This document shows positions 15,872-24,599 of a DNA stretch of 26,031 nucleotides, in pieces. Both the position numbers and the translations under genes were made by a program. The notes under the pieces are model-generated. The model was not told the origin of the DNA and did no database searches. It saw only the letters and a list, made by a program, of their open reading frames with translations. Numbering within the stretch: position 1 is the first letter of the stretch; each line of letters starts with the position of its first letter. Origin of the DNA: Candidatus Neoanaerotignum tabaqchaliae (GTDB lineage Bacteria > Bacillota > Clostridia > Lachnospirales > Anaerotignaceae); contig CAJFUS010000135.1 of NCBI GenBank assembly GCA_904420235.1, positions 1 through 26,031 of the forward strand, written 5' to 3'.

Positions 15872-17092
15872 ATGTCAAAAGAAAAAATCGTTCTCGCCTA
15901 TTCCGGCGGACTTGACACATCGTGCCTTATCCCTTGGCTTAAAGAAAACTATAACGACGCTGAAGTTATAGCCGTATGCGGAAATGTGGGCCAAGGCAAA
16001 GAAACAGAGGGTCTTGAAGAAAAAGCCCTTAAAACAGGCGCAAGCAAACTTTACATAGAAGACCTTACGGACGAGTTTATTACGGAGGCTATATTCCCTT
16101 GCGTAAAAGCCAATGCGGTATATGAGGGAAAATATCTTCTTGGCACGTCAATGGCAAGGCCAATCATAGCCAAAAGACTTGTTGAGATAGCAAGAAAAGA
16201 AGGCGCTAAGTATATAGCCCACGGTGCCACAGGAAAGGGCAACGACCAAGTTCGCTTTGAGCTTACAATAAAAGCTCTCGCTCCAGATATAAAGGTTATC
16301 GCTCCATGGAGGCTTGACACATGGAAAATGAAATCCCGCGACGACGAAATAGCATACCTTGAGGCTCACGGAATACCGTTCCCGGCCAAAAAAGAGGACA
16401 GTTACAGCCGCGACAGAAATATCTGGCACTTAAGCCATGAGGGTCTTGAGCTTGAGGACCCTGCCAACGAGCCTAATTACGACCATTTGCTTCAGCTTGG
16501 CGTTTCTCCTGAAAAGGCTCCGGATAAAGACGAGTATGTTACGCTTGAGTTTGAAAAAGGCATATGCAAAAAACTTAACGGAAAAGAAGTTTCCCCAAGG
16601 GAGCTTTTGGAGGAGCTTAACAAAATAGGCGGCAGAAACGGCATAGGCATTCAGGACATATGCGAGAACCGTGTTGTTGGAATGAAATCACGCGGAGTTT
16701 ATGAAACACCAGGCGGAACAATTCTTTATTATGCCCACAGAGAGCTTGAATATCTTACACTTGATAAACAAACTCAGGCTTGGAATGAGATTAACTCAAC
16801 AAAATTTACAGAGCTTGTTTACAGCGGCGAATGGTTCACACCTTTAAGAGAGGCTCTTTCGGCCTACTTCGACAGCGTTAACGAGGTTGTTACAGGCAAA
16901 GTTAAGCTTAAACTTTACAAAGGCAACATTATACCTGCCGGAGCCGAAAGCCCATATTCCCTTTACAACGCTTCAATAGCCAGCTTCACAACAGGCGAGC
17001 TTTACAACCACAAAGACGCTGACGGTTTTATAAACCTTTTCGGCCTTCCTTTAAAAGTAAGGGCAATGATGAAGCAAAACTTAAACAAATAA
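15872..17092 (+). CDS. argG: Argininosuccinate synthase
   Basis: This 406-residue enzyme joins citrulline and aspartate with ATP. Visible motifs are the PP-loop LAYSGGLDTS (8-17), the glycine-rich substrate block AHGATGKGNDQVRFE (about 115-129), IAPWR, and the citrulline/aspartate region SYSRDRNIWHLSHEG. Length is normal for the family. The start ATG follows AGGGGG by eight bases. It is first in argGH, divergent from argC, with its own near-consensus promoter. The leucine codons are mostly CTT, as in the rest of the window, so there is no sign of transfer. Confidence 0.97.
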   Translation: MSKEKIVLAYSGGLDTSCLIPWLKENYNDAEVIAVCGNVGQGKETEGLEEKALKTGASKLYIEDLTDEFITEAIFPCVKANAVYEGKYLLGTSMARPIIAKRLVEIARKEGAKYIAHGATGKGNDQVRFELTIKALAPDIKVIAPWRLDTWKMKSRDDEIAYLEAHGIPFPAKKEDSYSRDRNIWHLSHEGLELEDPANEPNYDHLLQLGVSPEKAPDKDEYVTLEFEKGICKKLNGKEVSPRELLEELNKIGGRNGIGIQDICENRVVGMKSRGVYETPGGTILYYAHRELEYLTLDKQTQAWNEINSTKFTELVYSGEWFTPLREALSAYFDSVNEVVTGKVKLKLYKGNIIPAGAESPYSLYNASIASFTTGELYNHKDADGFINLFGLPLKVRAMMKQNLNK

Positions 17093-17101
17093 AAAAATAC
17101 A

Positions 17102-17128
17102 GCCGGGAATCCATTTTAGGTTCCCGGC
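17102..17128 (+). other. Perfect hairpin between argG and argH
   Basis: GCCGGGAA and TTCCCGGC form an eight-pair GC-rich stem around 11 bases in the 61-base argG-argH gap. It is followed by AATTTTAAAG, with no real T-run, so it is more likely an mRNA stabiliser, processing site or weak attenuator than a terminator. Confidence 0.65.
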
Positions 17129-17153
17129 AATTTTAAAGAAAGGAAAATTATAA

Positions 17154-18536
17154 ATGAGCAAACTTTGGGGCGGACGCTTCACAAAACAAACCGACAGTTT
17201 TACTGACCACTTTCATTCTTCAATTTCATTTGACCAAAGAATGTATAAAGAAGACATAACCGGCAGCATAGCCCACGCCGCAATGCTTGGCAGACAGGGC
17301 ATTATACCAAGCGACGACGCTGCTCTTATACAAAAAACTCTTAAAGAGATACTTTCCGACATTGAGGCTGGAAAAGTTCAGTTTGACGAAAAAGCCGAAG
17401 ACATACACATGAACATTGAGACAATACTTATAGAGCGTATTGGCGATGTTGGCAAAAAACTGCATACCGGCAGAAGCCGCAACGACCAAGTGGCTCTTGA
17501 CATAAGAATGTATGTTAAAAAAGAAATTAAAGCTATTGAGAAACTTATAGCAGACCTTATTGAAGTTTTAAATGAAACGGCCAAAAACAACATAACCACT
17601 ATAATGCCCGGATATACTCACCTTCAAAGGGCTCAGCCTATAACATTTGCCCACCATGTTCTTGCCTATGTTGAAATGCTTAAAAGGGATTTTGACCGAA
17701 TGGAAAGCACATATAAGCATACCAACATAATGCCTCTTGGCTCAGGAGCTCTTGCAGGAACTACTTATCCTCTTGACAGGCAAATGGTATGCGACGCTCT
17801 TGAATTTGAAAGGATAACATTAAACAGCCTTGACGGCGTTTCCGACAGGGATTTCTGCATAGAGCTTTTAAACGCCCTTTCGATACTTATGATGCATTTA
17901 AGCCGGTTCTGCGAGGAAATAATTCTTTGGAGCAGCCACGAATTTAAATTTATAGAGCTTGACGACGCCTACTCAACAGGCTCCAGCATAATGCCGCAAA
18001 AGAAAAACCCCGATATGGCCGAGCTTATAAGGGGTAAAACTGGCCGTGTATACGGCCACCTTATGGGGCTTTTAACAACAATGAAAGGGCTTCCTCTTGC
18101 CTATAACAAAGATATGCAGGAAGACAAGGAATGTGTGTTTGATGCTATAGACACTGTAAAAATGTGTCTTCCAGTATTTACAAACATGGTTAAAACTATG
18201 TCCATTAAAAAAGAAAACATGCTTTCAGCGGCCAAAGGCGGCTTTACAAACGCCACTGACGCGGCCGACTGGCTTGTTAAGCATGGGGTTCCTTTCCGCG
18301 ACGCTCACGCCATAATAGGCCAACTAGTGCTTTACTGCATAAACAACAACACAAATCTTGACGATTTATCCCTTGAGGAATACAAGGCCATATCTCCTGT
18401 TTTTGATGAAACTCTTTATGATGATATAAAAGTTGAAAAATGCGTTGACGCAAGAAATGTAACAGGCGGACCCTCTAAAGAATATATACAAAAGCTTATA
18501 TTAATAAATGATGAGTATCTTAAATTACACAAATAA
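17154..18536 (+). CDS. argH: Argininosuccinate lyase
   Basis: This 460-residue lyase splits argininosuccinate to arginine and fumarate, the last step of the pathway. Visible motifs are LWGGRF at the start, TGRSRNDQ (105-112), GYTHLQRAQP (153-162) and the family signature GSSIMPQKKNPD (276-287) with the catalytic serine. The start ATG follows AAAGGA by about nine bases. It is the second gene of argGH. Length and order are normal. Confidence 0.97.
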   Translation: MSKLWGGRFTKQTDSFTDHFHSSISFDQRMYKEDITGSIAHAAMLGRQGIIPSDDAALIQKTLKEILSDIEAGKVQFDEKAEDIHMNIETILIERIGDVGKKLHTGRSRNDQVALDIRMYVKKEIKAIEKLIADLIEVLNETAKNNITTIMPGYTHLQRAQPITFAHHVLAYVEMLKRDFDRMESTYKHTNIMPLGSGALAGTTYPLDRQMVCDALEFERITLNSLDGVSDRDFCIELLNALSILMMHLSRFCEEIILWSSHEFKFIELDDAYSTGSSIMPQKKNPDMAELIRGKTGRVYGHLMGLLTTMKGLPLAYNKDMQEDKECVFDAIDTVKMCLPVFTNMVKTMSIKKENMLSAAKGGFTNATDAADWLVKHGVPFRDAHAIIGQLVLYCINNNTNLDDLSLEEYKAISPVFDETLYDDIKVEKCVDARNVTGGPSKEYIQKLILINDEYLKLHK

Positions 18537-18763
18537 TTAAAGTCCATTGGCTTAGATGTAAAATTTTTATTGCCGGCAATATTCTAAAACCGGCTTATCT
18601 TCATTTCTTGGTCAATTTAGAGCGAACCAATAAACGGTTTCTGAATTATATATTCCAAAAATTGTACTAAAAAATCATCATAAGCTGAAAAGCGGAATAT
18701 TTAATTTAAGCTTATGAGGCTAAAACCTCTTACTCATTGTTAAAGCTAAATAATTTATACAAA
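18537..18763. other. Intergenic stretch between argH and the decarboxylase gene, with hairpins
   Basis: No gene is seen. Arms CATAAGCT (18679-18686) and AGCTTATG (18709-18716) form an eight-pair stem with a 22-base loop, and GCCGG/CCGGC (18573-18577, 18591-18595) form a weaker one. Neither has a T-run. This may be the untranslated end of the argGH mRNA. Confidence 0.45.
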
Positions 18764-18802
18764 AAATCCCGGATTAAAAATACCCGGGATTTAATTTTTT
18801 TA
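18764..18802. terminator. Bidirectional terminator between argH and the decarboxylase gene
   Basis: AAATCCCGG (18764-18772) and CCGGGATTT (18784-18792) form a perfect nine-pair stem. It is followed by AATTTTTTT on the plus strand and by TTT on the minus strand, so it serves both convergent units. Confidence 0.85.
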
Positions 18803-18805
18803 TAT

Positions 18806-20029
18806 TTAAATATCCGCCCGTATAACCTGTCCGTTATTTTTAAGCAAAAGCTGAACCGGACCTCTTAAAGACGCAAACTGCTCCGGAGTTATAACTGTAG
18901 CGTAGCTTCCGGCGTTTGTTATGGCCAGCAGGTCCCCTAACTCCATTTTTGGAAGGCTTATGTCCTCCTCAATAATGTCTGTTGACGTGCATAAGTTTCC
19001 GCAAAGTGTAACGGTTTCTTTTTCGTCAGCATTATTTAAAACAATATAATCAAAGGCATTTTTGCATGTGTAAAAAGGCTCGCTTTCAGCCGGATTTTCA
19101 TCCTTGGCGTATTTTTCTATAATGTGCGCCATTGCCGGCCTGACAAAGCCGTTTAAAGTATTGCATAATATAACAAATGTTTTTCCAAAAGATGTTTTTT
19201 TATCAAGCACCTTTGTTATATAAATTCCGCTTTTGCCAACGGCATATCGTCCGGTCTCAACAAATATTCTAAGCTCGTTATTCTTTTCTTTAAGCTTGGC
19301 GGCCATTTGGGAAACTATTTCTCCAAGAGTTTCCACATCGGCCTCCTTCTGAGTTTTTGAGTATGGTATGCCTATTCCGGAACCAAGATTTATAAATTTC
19401 AGATTTCCTAAAATATCTTCCGCCTTTTTGGAAAGAGACATCATATTATTATAATATTTTGTTAAAATTTCCGTATCCAGCTCTTGACTGTGAAGATGCA
19501 CGTGTATGCCCGTAATTTTTATATTGTTAAAGCTTTTAATTTTGTCAAAGCTTTCAAAAAAGCTGTCCTCATCAATACCGAATTTTGACGGACTCCCTCC
19601 TCCGTTTCCGTAAAAAGAGAAATTAGGATTAATTCTAACCCCTATCTCCGCCTTAATTCCCATTTCACCGGCGATTTTATTTATTTTATATATCTCATTC
19701 AAACTGTCAGCCGTTATTACTGACTTGTTAATGGCGCCTTTTATGTCATAATCGCTTTTCCCCGGGGCCGAATAATATATCTTATCCTTAGGCAAGCCGC
19801 ATTTCTCACAAAGCAAAACCTCATTAAGACTGGCCGCGTCAGCGCCAAAGCCGTGAGATACAACTGTTTTAACTACTTGTATATTGGGGTTTGTTTTAAC
19901 AGAGTATAAAAATTCAACTCCCTTAAAGCATTTTTTAAGCCTTTCCGTATACTCATCAATAACGCTTTCGTCATAAATGTAAAAACTGTCATAAAATTCA
20001 GATTGTTTTTTAATAGCCTCCACGTTCAT
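18806..20029 (-). CDS. Group-IV PLP decarboxylase (diaminopimelate/ornithine type), substrate uncertain
   Basis: This 407-residue alanine-racemase-fold protein has the PLP lysine K45 in YSVKTNPN, HVHLHSQ (176-182), CTSTD (347-351) with the cross-dimer cysteine, and the AGSYA tyrosine (373-377). Two usual signatures are altered: the PLP phosphate loop is NLGSGIG (214-220) instead of LGGGxG, and EPGR is ETGR (258-261). The C-terminal substrate motif FNSRPRP of diaminopimelate decarboxylase is FASLRGP here. It is therefore probably not the housekeeping lysA. The start is the ATG at 20029 after GGGGAGG; a frame to 20065 has no site. It is a single gene convergent with argH. Amino-acid decarboxylation giving a polyamine or a specialised amine is the safest inference. 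Confidence 0.75.
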   Translation of the reverse strand: MNVEAIKKQSEFYDSFYIYDESVIDEYTERLKKCFKGVEFLYSVKTNPNIQVVKTVVSHGFGADAASLNEVLLCEKCGLPKDKIYYSAPGKSDYDIKGAINKSVITADSLNEIYKINKIAGEMGIKAEIGVRINPNFSFYGNGGGSPSKFGIDEDSFFESFDKIKSFNNIKITGIHVHLHSQELDTEILTKYYNNMMSLSKKAEDILGNLKFINLGSGIGIPYSKTQKEADVETLGEIVSQMAAKLKEKNNELRIFVETGRYAVGKSGIYITKVLDKKTSFGKTFVILCNTLNGFVRPAMAHIIEKYAKDENPAESEPFYTCKNAFDYIVLNNADEKETVTLCGNLCTSTDIIEEDISLPKMELGDLLAITNAGSYATVITPEQFASLRGPVQLLLKNNGQVIRADI

Positions 20030-20184
20030 AAGCGTCCTCCCCTTTTGTAAAAGAAATCTGTTCAAATGTTTGCATTACGCCTTAAAAAGCAAATAAACAT
20101 GTTAATTAAAATTACCGTTTTGTATGTCCTTAAAATTTTATTTGCTGGTTTGCGCGCAATTTTAATTTAAGGCGCAATATATTT

Positions 20185-20214
20185 TAAAAAAGAGGATACT
20201 TTTGTATCCCCTTT
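20185..20214 (-). terminator. Terminator at the end of the dnaX-to-folA operon
   Basis: On the minus strand GGATAC and GTATCC pair around AAAA, flanked by AAAAGG and then TCTTTTTT. It begins six bases after the stop of the last gene. Confidence 0.88.
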
Positions 20215-20219
20215 TAAAT

Positions 20220-20549
20220 TCACATATTAAGCTCTTTATTTCTTGTGTCAACCTCAAGATATTTATCGGTTTTTTGGTTAATTGTAAGCACTCCGTCGGT
20301 TGGATTAAAAAATATCTTAACAAACGTGTTAACTCCCGGAGCTCCGGCTTTAACGGCTATAAGCTGACACTGCTTAACTATTTCCATAAGCTCATCATAG
20401 TCGCCCTCAATGGTTGTTTCAAAAGGCGAAACAAAATATTTTAAGCCGGTGCTGTCTATATACGCTATAACCTCGTCAACAATTCTTATTGTCTCGTTGT
20501 CGTCCAGCGTAAGAGGAAGCACCTGTATCGCAACACTTGCCGGTATCAT
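20220..20549 (-). CDS. Thiamine-binding protein, MTH1187/YkoF family
   Basis: This 109-residue single-domain protein matches the small MTH1187/YkoF family: SVAIQVLPL (5-13), IVDEVIAYIDSTGLKYFVSPFETTIEGDYDEL across 23-54, and AGAPGVNTFVKI (69-80). Members are ferredoxin-like folds that bind thiamine or its precursors in a dimer or tetramer. The start is the ATG at 20549, six bases after GAGGTG. It is the last gene of the operon, 23 bases after folA. No thiamine synthesis gene or TPP riboswitch is near, so its job beside folA and thyA is unexplained. It is a cytoplasmic binding protein, not a transport protein by itself. Confidence 0.8.
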   Translation of the reverse strand: MIPASVAIQVLPLTLDDNETIRIVDEVIAYIDSTGLKYFVSPFETTIEGDYDELMEIVKQCQLIAVKAGAPGVNTFVKIFFNPTDGVLTINQKTDKYLEVDTRNKELNM

Positions 20550-20572
20550 AAAACGCACCTCTTTTGTAAAAT

Positions 20573-21064
20573 TCACTGTCTTTTATATGTAACAAAATTG
20601 AACTTTATACCATTATATTCCTTAACGTCGCTTATTTCAACAATTTTCCAGTCATCAAGCTCATCCATATTGTCTATAAATGTATCGGCATTTTCAAAAA
20701 CATGGTCTATTTTTGTTATGTACGCCGTATCGCAGTATTTAAGCATTTGTTTATACACGCTTCCGCCGCCTATAACAAAAACCTTTTTATCGGCGTATTC
20801 CTTGGCCTTTTCGGCGGCCTCCTCAACAGAGGAAACAATTATAACGCCTTCTCCGCTTACGTTTCCGCTTTTTGTTATAACTATATTAACCCTGTTTTTA
20901 AGAGGTTTTTTCTCCGGAAATGACTCAAGGGTTTTTCTGCCCATAATAACAACTGAATTTTTCGTTGTTTCCCTGAAAAATTTCATATCCTCCGGAAGAT
21001 TTGTTAAAAGTCCGCCTTTTATTCCTATGCCCCAGTTTTTGTCAGCCGCCACAATCATTATCAT
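20573..21064 (-). CDS. folA: Dihydrofolate reductase
   Basis: This 163-residue enzyme reduces dihydrofolate with NADPH. Visible motifs are VAADKNWGIG (5-14), the acidic substrate site LPEDMKFFRETT (23-34), VIMGRKTLES (39-48) and the NADPH loop VIGGGSVY (97-104). The start is the ATG at 21064, with GAGGTGG six bases upstream; this site overlaps the end of thyA. ThyA makes dihydrofolate and this enzyme recycles it, so the pair is a functional couple. Confidence 0.94.
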   Translation of the reverse strand: MIMIVAADKNWGIGIKGGLLTNLPEDMKFFRETTKNSVVIMGRKTLESFPEKKPLKNRVNIVITKSGNVSGEGVIIVSSVEEAAEKAKEYADKKVFVIGGGSVYKQMLKYCDTAYITKIDHVFENADTFIDNMDELDDWKIVEISDVKEYNGIKFNFVTYKRQ

Positions 21065-21075
21065 TTTATGCCACC

Positions 21076-21906
21076 TCAAATCGCCACAGGTATTTTTCCA
21101 AGACTCGGGCCGTATTTATATCCCTCAAGTGAAAAATCATCAACAGTAAAGTCGTAAAAATTCTTTACTTCTTTATTAATTTTAAAAACCGGCGCCGGAT
21201 ACGGCTCCCTGCTTAAAAGCTCCTTAACCATATCAATATGCCTGTTGTATATGTGCATATCACTTATGACATGAACCAGTTCTCCGGCCTCAAGTCCGCT
21301 CACTTGGGCAAACATATGCACAAGAACTGCGTATTGCACAACGTTCCAGTTATTTGCCATAAGCGTGTCCTGAGACCTTTGGTTAAGAATAGCGTTAAGA
21401 CGGTTTCCCGTAACATTAAACGTAACGCTGTAAGCGCATGGATAAAGATTCATCTCGTGCAAATCCTCAAAGTTATATATGTTTGTCATAATGCGCCTGC
21501 TGAAAGGATTATTTTTAAGGTCGTAAAGAACTCTGTCAACTTGGTCGAACCAGCCTTCCTTATATTTATGCTTAATGCCCAGCTGATAGCCATAGGCCTT
21601 GCCTATTGTGCCGTCCTCACCGGCCCACTCGTCCCATATATGGCTGTTAAGCTCCGATACCTTATTGGATTTTTTCTGCCATATCCAAAGTATCTCGTCT
21701 ATGGCCGATTTAAAATAAGTCTGCCTTAAGGTAAGTATAGGAAACTCCTCCGAAAGGTTATAGCGGTTAACAATGCCGAACTTTTTAATTGTGTAAGCCT
21801 CGGAGCCGTCCTCCCAGTGAGGGCGGTTTTTCTCATTTTCAGTGGAGTATCCGTTATTAAGTATGTCATTGCAGTTTTCTATAAATATCTTATCCGCCCT
21901 GCTCAT
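21076..21906 (-). CDS. thyA: Thymidylate synthase
   Basis: This 276-residue enzyme methylates dUMP with methylene-tetrahydrofolate. The nucleophile C157 sits in LYPCAYS, and NQRSQDTLMANNWNVVQYAVL (175-195) is the dUMP block, with MHIYNRHID (217-225) behind it. The usual PCH has become PCA and RSCD has become RSQD, as in a divergent short ThyA type. The start is the ATG at 21906, after GGAGG; a longer frame to 21999 would overlap recR and has no site. It follows recR by 13 bases, and folA follows it. Confidence 0.94.
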   Translation of the reverse strand: MSRADKIFIENCNDILNNGYSTENEKNRPHWEDGSEAYTIKKFGIVNRYNLSEEFPILTLRQTYFKSAIDEILWIWQKKSNKVSELNSHIWDEWAGEDGTIGKAYGYQLGIKHKYKEGWFDQVDRVLYDLKNNPFSRRIMTNIYNFEDLHEMNLYPCAYSVTFNVTGNRLNAILNQRSQDTLMANNWNVVQYAVLVHMFAQVSGLEAGELVHVISDMHIYNRHIDMVKELLSREPYPAPVFKINKEVKNFYDFTVDDFSLEGYKYGPSLGKIPVAI

Positions 21907-21919
21907 AATTCCTCCAAAA

Positions 21920-22519
21920 TCACATTTCGCGTCTTCCCTCAAGGGCCCTTGACAAAGTAACCTCGTCAACATACTCCAAGTCGCCTCCAACGGGCACACC
22001 GTTGGCTATGCGGCTTACCTTAACACCCAATGGCTTTATAAGCCTGCTTAAATACATGGCGGTAGCCTCTCCCTCCACATTTGGGTTTGTGGCTATTATA
22101 ACCTCTTTTATCTGTCCCTCATGTATCCTTTTTAAAAGCTCTTTTATTTTTATATCCTCAGGCCCTATGCCGCTCATTGGTGATATAGCGCCGTGGAGTA
22201 CATGATATACTCCTTTAAACTCCTTTGTTTTCTCATAGGCCGCCATGTCCCTTGGGTCCTCCACAACCATTATAACGGATTTATCCCTTTTAGGATTGGA
22301 GCACACCGGACATATGTCGGTATCGGATATATTACAGCAAACAGAGCAGTATTTTATGTTGCTTTTGGCGTCAATAATGGCCCTTGAAAGAGCTTCAGCC
22401 TTTTCCTGAGGCATATTTATTATATAAAAAGCCAACCTTTGAGCGCTTTTCCCGCCTATTCCCGGAAGTGAAGCAAGCTCCTCTATAAGACGTGTAATGT
22501 AATTTCCATAAAAATTCAT
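21920..22519 (-). CDS. recR: Recombination protein RecR
   Basis: This 199-residue protein has an N-terminal helix-hairpin-helix (LASLPGIGGKSAQRLAFY, 15-32), a four-Cys zinc finger (C58, C61, C70, C73) and a Toprim domain (about 81-175, with VVEDPRD and ATNPNVEGEATAMYL). It forms a ring on DNA with RecO/RecF in gap repair. The start is the ATG at 22519 after AGGGG. It follows ybaB by 24 bases, the standard dnaX-ybaB-recR order. Confidence 0.97.
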   Translation of the reverse strand: MNFYGNYITRLIEELASLPGIGGKSAQRLAFYIINMPQEKAEALSRAIIDAKSNIKYCSVCCNISDTDICPVCSNPKRDKSVIMVVEDPRDMAAYEKTKEFKGVYHVLHGAISPMSGIGPEDIKIKELLKRIHEGQIKEVIIATNPNVEGEATAMYLSRLIKPLGVKVSRIANGVPVGGDLEYVDEVTLSRALEGRREM

Positions 22520-22543
22520 TAAAACTATCCCCTAAACACAAAA

Positions 22544-22882
22544 TCAGAACAGTCCGTTGCCTACTCCGCCTGTTATTTTACCCATTTCACTGTTAGCAAG
22601 CTCGTCAGCCTGACGCACAGCCTCGTTTACGGCTGAAAGCATGAGGTCCTCAAGCATTTCAACATCGTCCGGGTCAACAACCTCCGGATTAATTTTAATT
22701 GACTGCACAACTTTTTTACCAGTAATAACAATTTTAACAGCTCCGCCGCCTGATGTAACCTCTATTGTTTTCTCGGCCAACGCGGCCTGAGCCTCTTCCA
22801 TTTTTTTCTGCATTTTTTGGGCCTGTTTCATAAGGTTATTCATGTTCATTCCGCCCATGCCGCCAAATCCGCCTCTTGCCAT
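22544..22882 (-). CDS. YbaB/EbfC-family nucleoid-associated protein
   Basis: This 112-residue small DNA-binding protein has a Gly/Met/Asn-rich N-terminus (ARGGFGGMGGMNMNNLMKQ), a long helix, and the family core TIEVTSGGGAVKIVITGKKVV and the PEVVDPDDVEMLEDLM block. The start is the ATG at 22882, after AAGGAGG. It lies between dnaX and recR, its near-universal place. Confidence 0.95.
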   Translation of the reverse strand: MARGGFGGMGGMNMNNLMKQAQKMQKKMEEAQAALAEKTIEVTSGGGAVKIVITGKKVVQSIKINPEVVDPDDVEMLEDLMLSAVNEAVRQADELANSEMGKITGGVGNGLF

Positions 22883-22915
22883 ATTAAAATTCCTCCTTAA
22901 ATTCACTTATATTTT

Positions 22916-24511
22916 TTACTCATCTATAAAATCAGCGTCAGAAAACATGCCTGTTGTTGAGTTAAAAAACGGGTCGTCCTCATTTACATTGTCATAGTGT
23001 CCGCCGTTTACAGACTCATAGTTCTCATATTCGCTTTTTTCAACAATTTTTATATCAAAAATTTTATTAAACATGCTTAAAAGCACGTCTGAAAAATCCT
23101 GTTTTTTACTCTCAATAAAGCTTTTATACCCATTGGGACAAACTATTGTAAGTCGGCCGTCCTCCATATATCCGGCTTCGCTTAAATCAAAGAAAGTTTT
23201 ATCGTTTACCGGAAGCTTTGAGCATATGGCCCGCCAATTTTCTCTTATTTTGCTTATATCCTCAGGAAACGCCTTATCCTTTGGTTTAGGCTTTTCAGTA
23301 TTTTCCGCACTTTCGCCTTTCTTTGACAAATCGTCATTAACCGAAACGGCAACGACGCCGTTTTTTATTGTTCTCTCAAGCTGTGCAAGCCTTGATGCCA
23401 GATAATCCACATCGTTTTTCACAGTGTTTGAACACAGTTTTATAATCTCAACCTCAAGAATTATTCTTTTGTTTGACGAATATTTAATATCCGAAAGAAC
23501 ACCTGAGAAAACCTTTATTAAATATATAATTTCTTCCGGCGAAAGTTTTTCAGACTGTTTTTTAAGCCTTTTTGTATTTTCCTCGGAAGTATCAATAAGC
23601 GTTTCGGCTTCGTCAACGGAGGAACAAACAAGCAGATTTCTTAAATGCTCCAAAAAATCGGTTATGAACTGAGATATGTCCCTGCCTTTGTTAATTGTGT
23701 CGTCAATTATGTCCATAGCCTTTGCGGCATTTTTTGAGACAACAGCCTCGGTCATGTCAAAAAACACGGAAACATCGGTATTTCCGCACACCTCAAGCAC
23801 ATTTTCTTCGGTTATTTTTTCACCGTGATAAAAGGCCAAACATTGGTCAAGTATGCTTAAGGAATCCCTCATAGAGCCATCAGCCAAACGTCCTATGGCA
23901 CTTAATGCCGCGTCGTCGGCATCCGCCCCTTCTTCTTTTAAATACTTTTTAAGGGTTTGTGTTATCTCTCCCGATGATATTCTTTTAAAATCGAACCTTT
24001 GGCACCTTGAAAGTATGGTAACTGGCACCCTTTGCGGGTCAGTTGTGGCAAGTATAAATATAACATGCTTAGGCGGTTCCTCAAGGGTTTTAAGCAGAGC
24101 GTTAAAGGCTCCGGGAGAAAGCATGTGCACCTCGTCAATTATGTATACTTTATACTTTCCCTCAGTTGGAGGATATTTAACCTCCTCCCGTATATCTCTT
24201 ATGTTTTCAACACCATTATTGGACGCCGCGTCAATCTCTATAACGTTAACGCTTCTTCCCTCCTGAATAGCCGCGCACATTTCACATTGGCCGCAAGGCT
24301 CGCCGTCTTTTGGGTTAAGACAATTTATAGCCTTGGCAAAAATCTTGGCCGTCGAGGTTTTGCCTGTGCCCCTTGTGCCGCAAAAAAGATAGGCATGCGA
24401 CACCATATCGGACAAAATCTCGTTCTTCAGAGTTTTAACTATATGTTCTTGGCCAACAACGCCTTTAAAAGTATTTGGCCTAAACTTTCTGTATAAAGCC
24501 GTATAAGCCAC
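22916..24511 (-). CDS. dnaX: DNA polymerase III subunit gamma/tau
   Basis: This 531-residue clamp-loader ATPase has a Walker A GTRGTGKTS (45-53), four zinc Cys (C64, C73, C76, C79), Walker B YIIDEVH (123-129), the SRC motif (168-170), sensor 2 GSMRDSLSILDQ, then a variable tau-like C-terminal part. The start is a GTG at 24511, about ten bases after AAGGA. I found no A-rich slippery run that would produce a short gamma form by frameshift. The SRP RNA gene lies just upstream, and ybaB follows by 33 bases. Confidence 0.97.
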   Translation of the reverse strand: MAYTALYRKFRPNTFKGVVGQEHIVKTLKNEILSDMVSHAYLFCGTRGTGKTSTAKIFAKAINCLNPKDGEPCGQCEMCAAIQEGRSVNVIEIDAASNNGVENIRDIREEVKYPPTEGKYKVYIIDEVHMLSPGAFNALLKTLEEPPKHVIFILATTDPQRVPVTILSRCQRFDFKRISSGEITQTLKKYLKEEGADADDAALSAIGRLADGSMRDSLSILDQCLAFYHGEKITEENVLEVCGNTDVSVFFDMTEAVVSKNAAKAMDIIDDTINKGRDISQFITDFLEHLRNLLVCSSVDEAETLIDTSEENTKRLKKQSEKLSPEEIIYLIKVFSGVLSDIKYSSNKRIILEVEIIKLCSNTVKNDVDYLASRLAQLERTIKNGVVAVSVNDDLSKKGESAENTEKPKPKDKAFPEDISKIRENWRAICSKLPVNDKTFFDLSEAGYMEDGRLTIVCPNGYKSFIESKKQDFSDVLLSMFNKIFDIKIVEKSEYENYESVNGGHYDNVNEDDPFFNSTTGMFSDADFIDE

Positions 24512-24539
24512 TTTTAATCAGTCCTTTTTAAGCTTGTAA

Positions 24540-24571
24540 ACAAAAAGCACACAGAAAAAACTGTATGCTTA
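24540..24571 (-). terminator. Terminator of the SRP RNA gene
   Basis: On the minus strand AGCATACAG and CTGTGTGCT pair around TTTTTT, followed by TTTTTG. It sits between the SRP RNA and the dnaX GTG. Some read-through may feed dnaX, since no separate dnaX promoter is apparent. Confidence 0.75.
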
Positions 24572-24599
24572 CCATTTTATTATGCGCGTTTATGTAAGA

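Noticed and set aside
22916..24511. Programmed frameshift in dnaX giving a short gamma form
   Set aside because: I found no A-rich slippery heptamer with a following hairpin in the region after the ATPase core.
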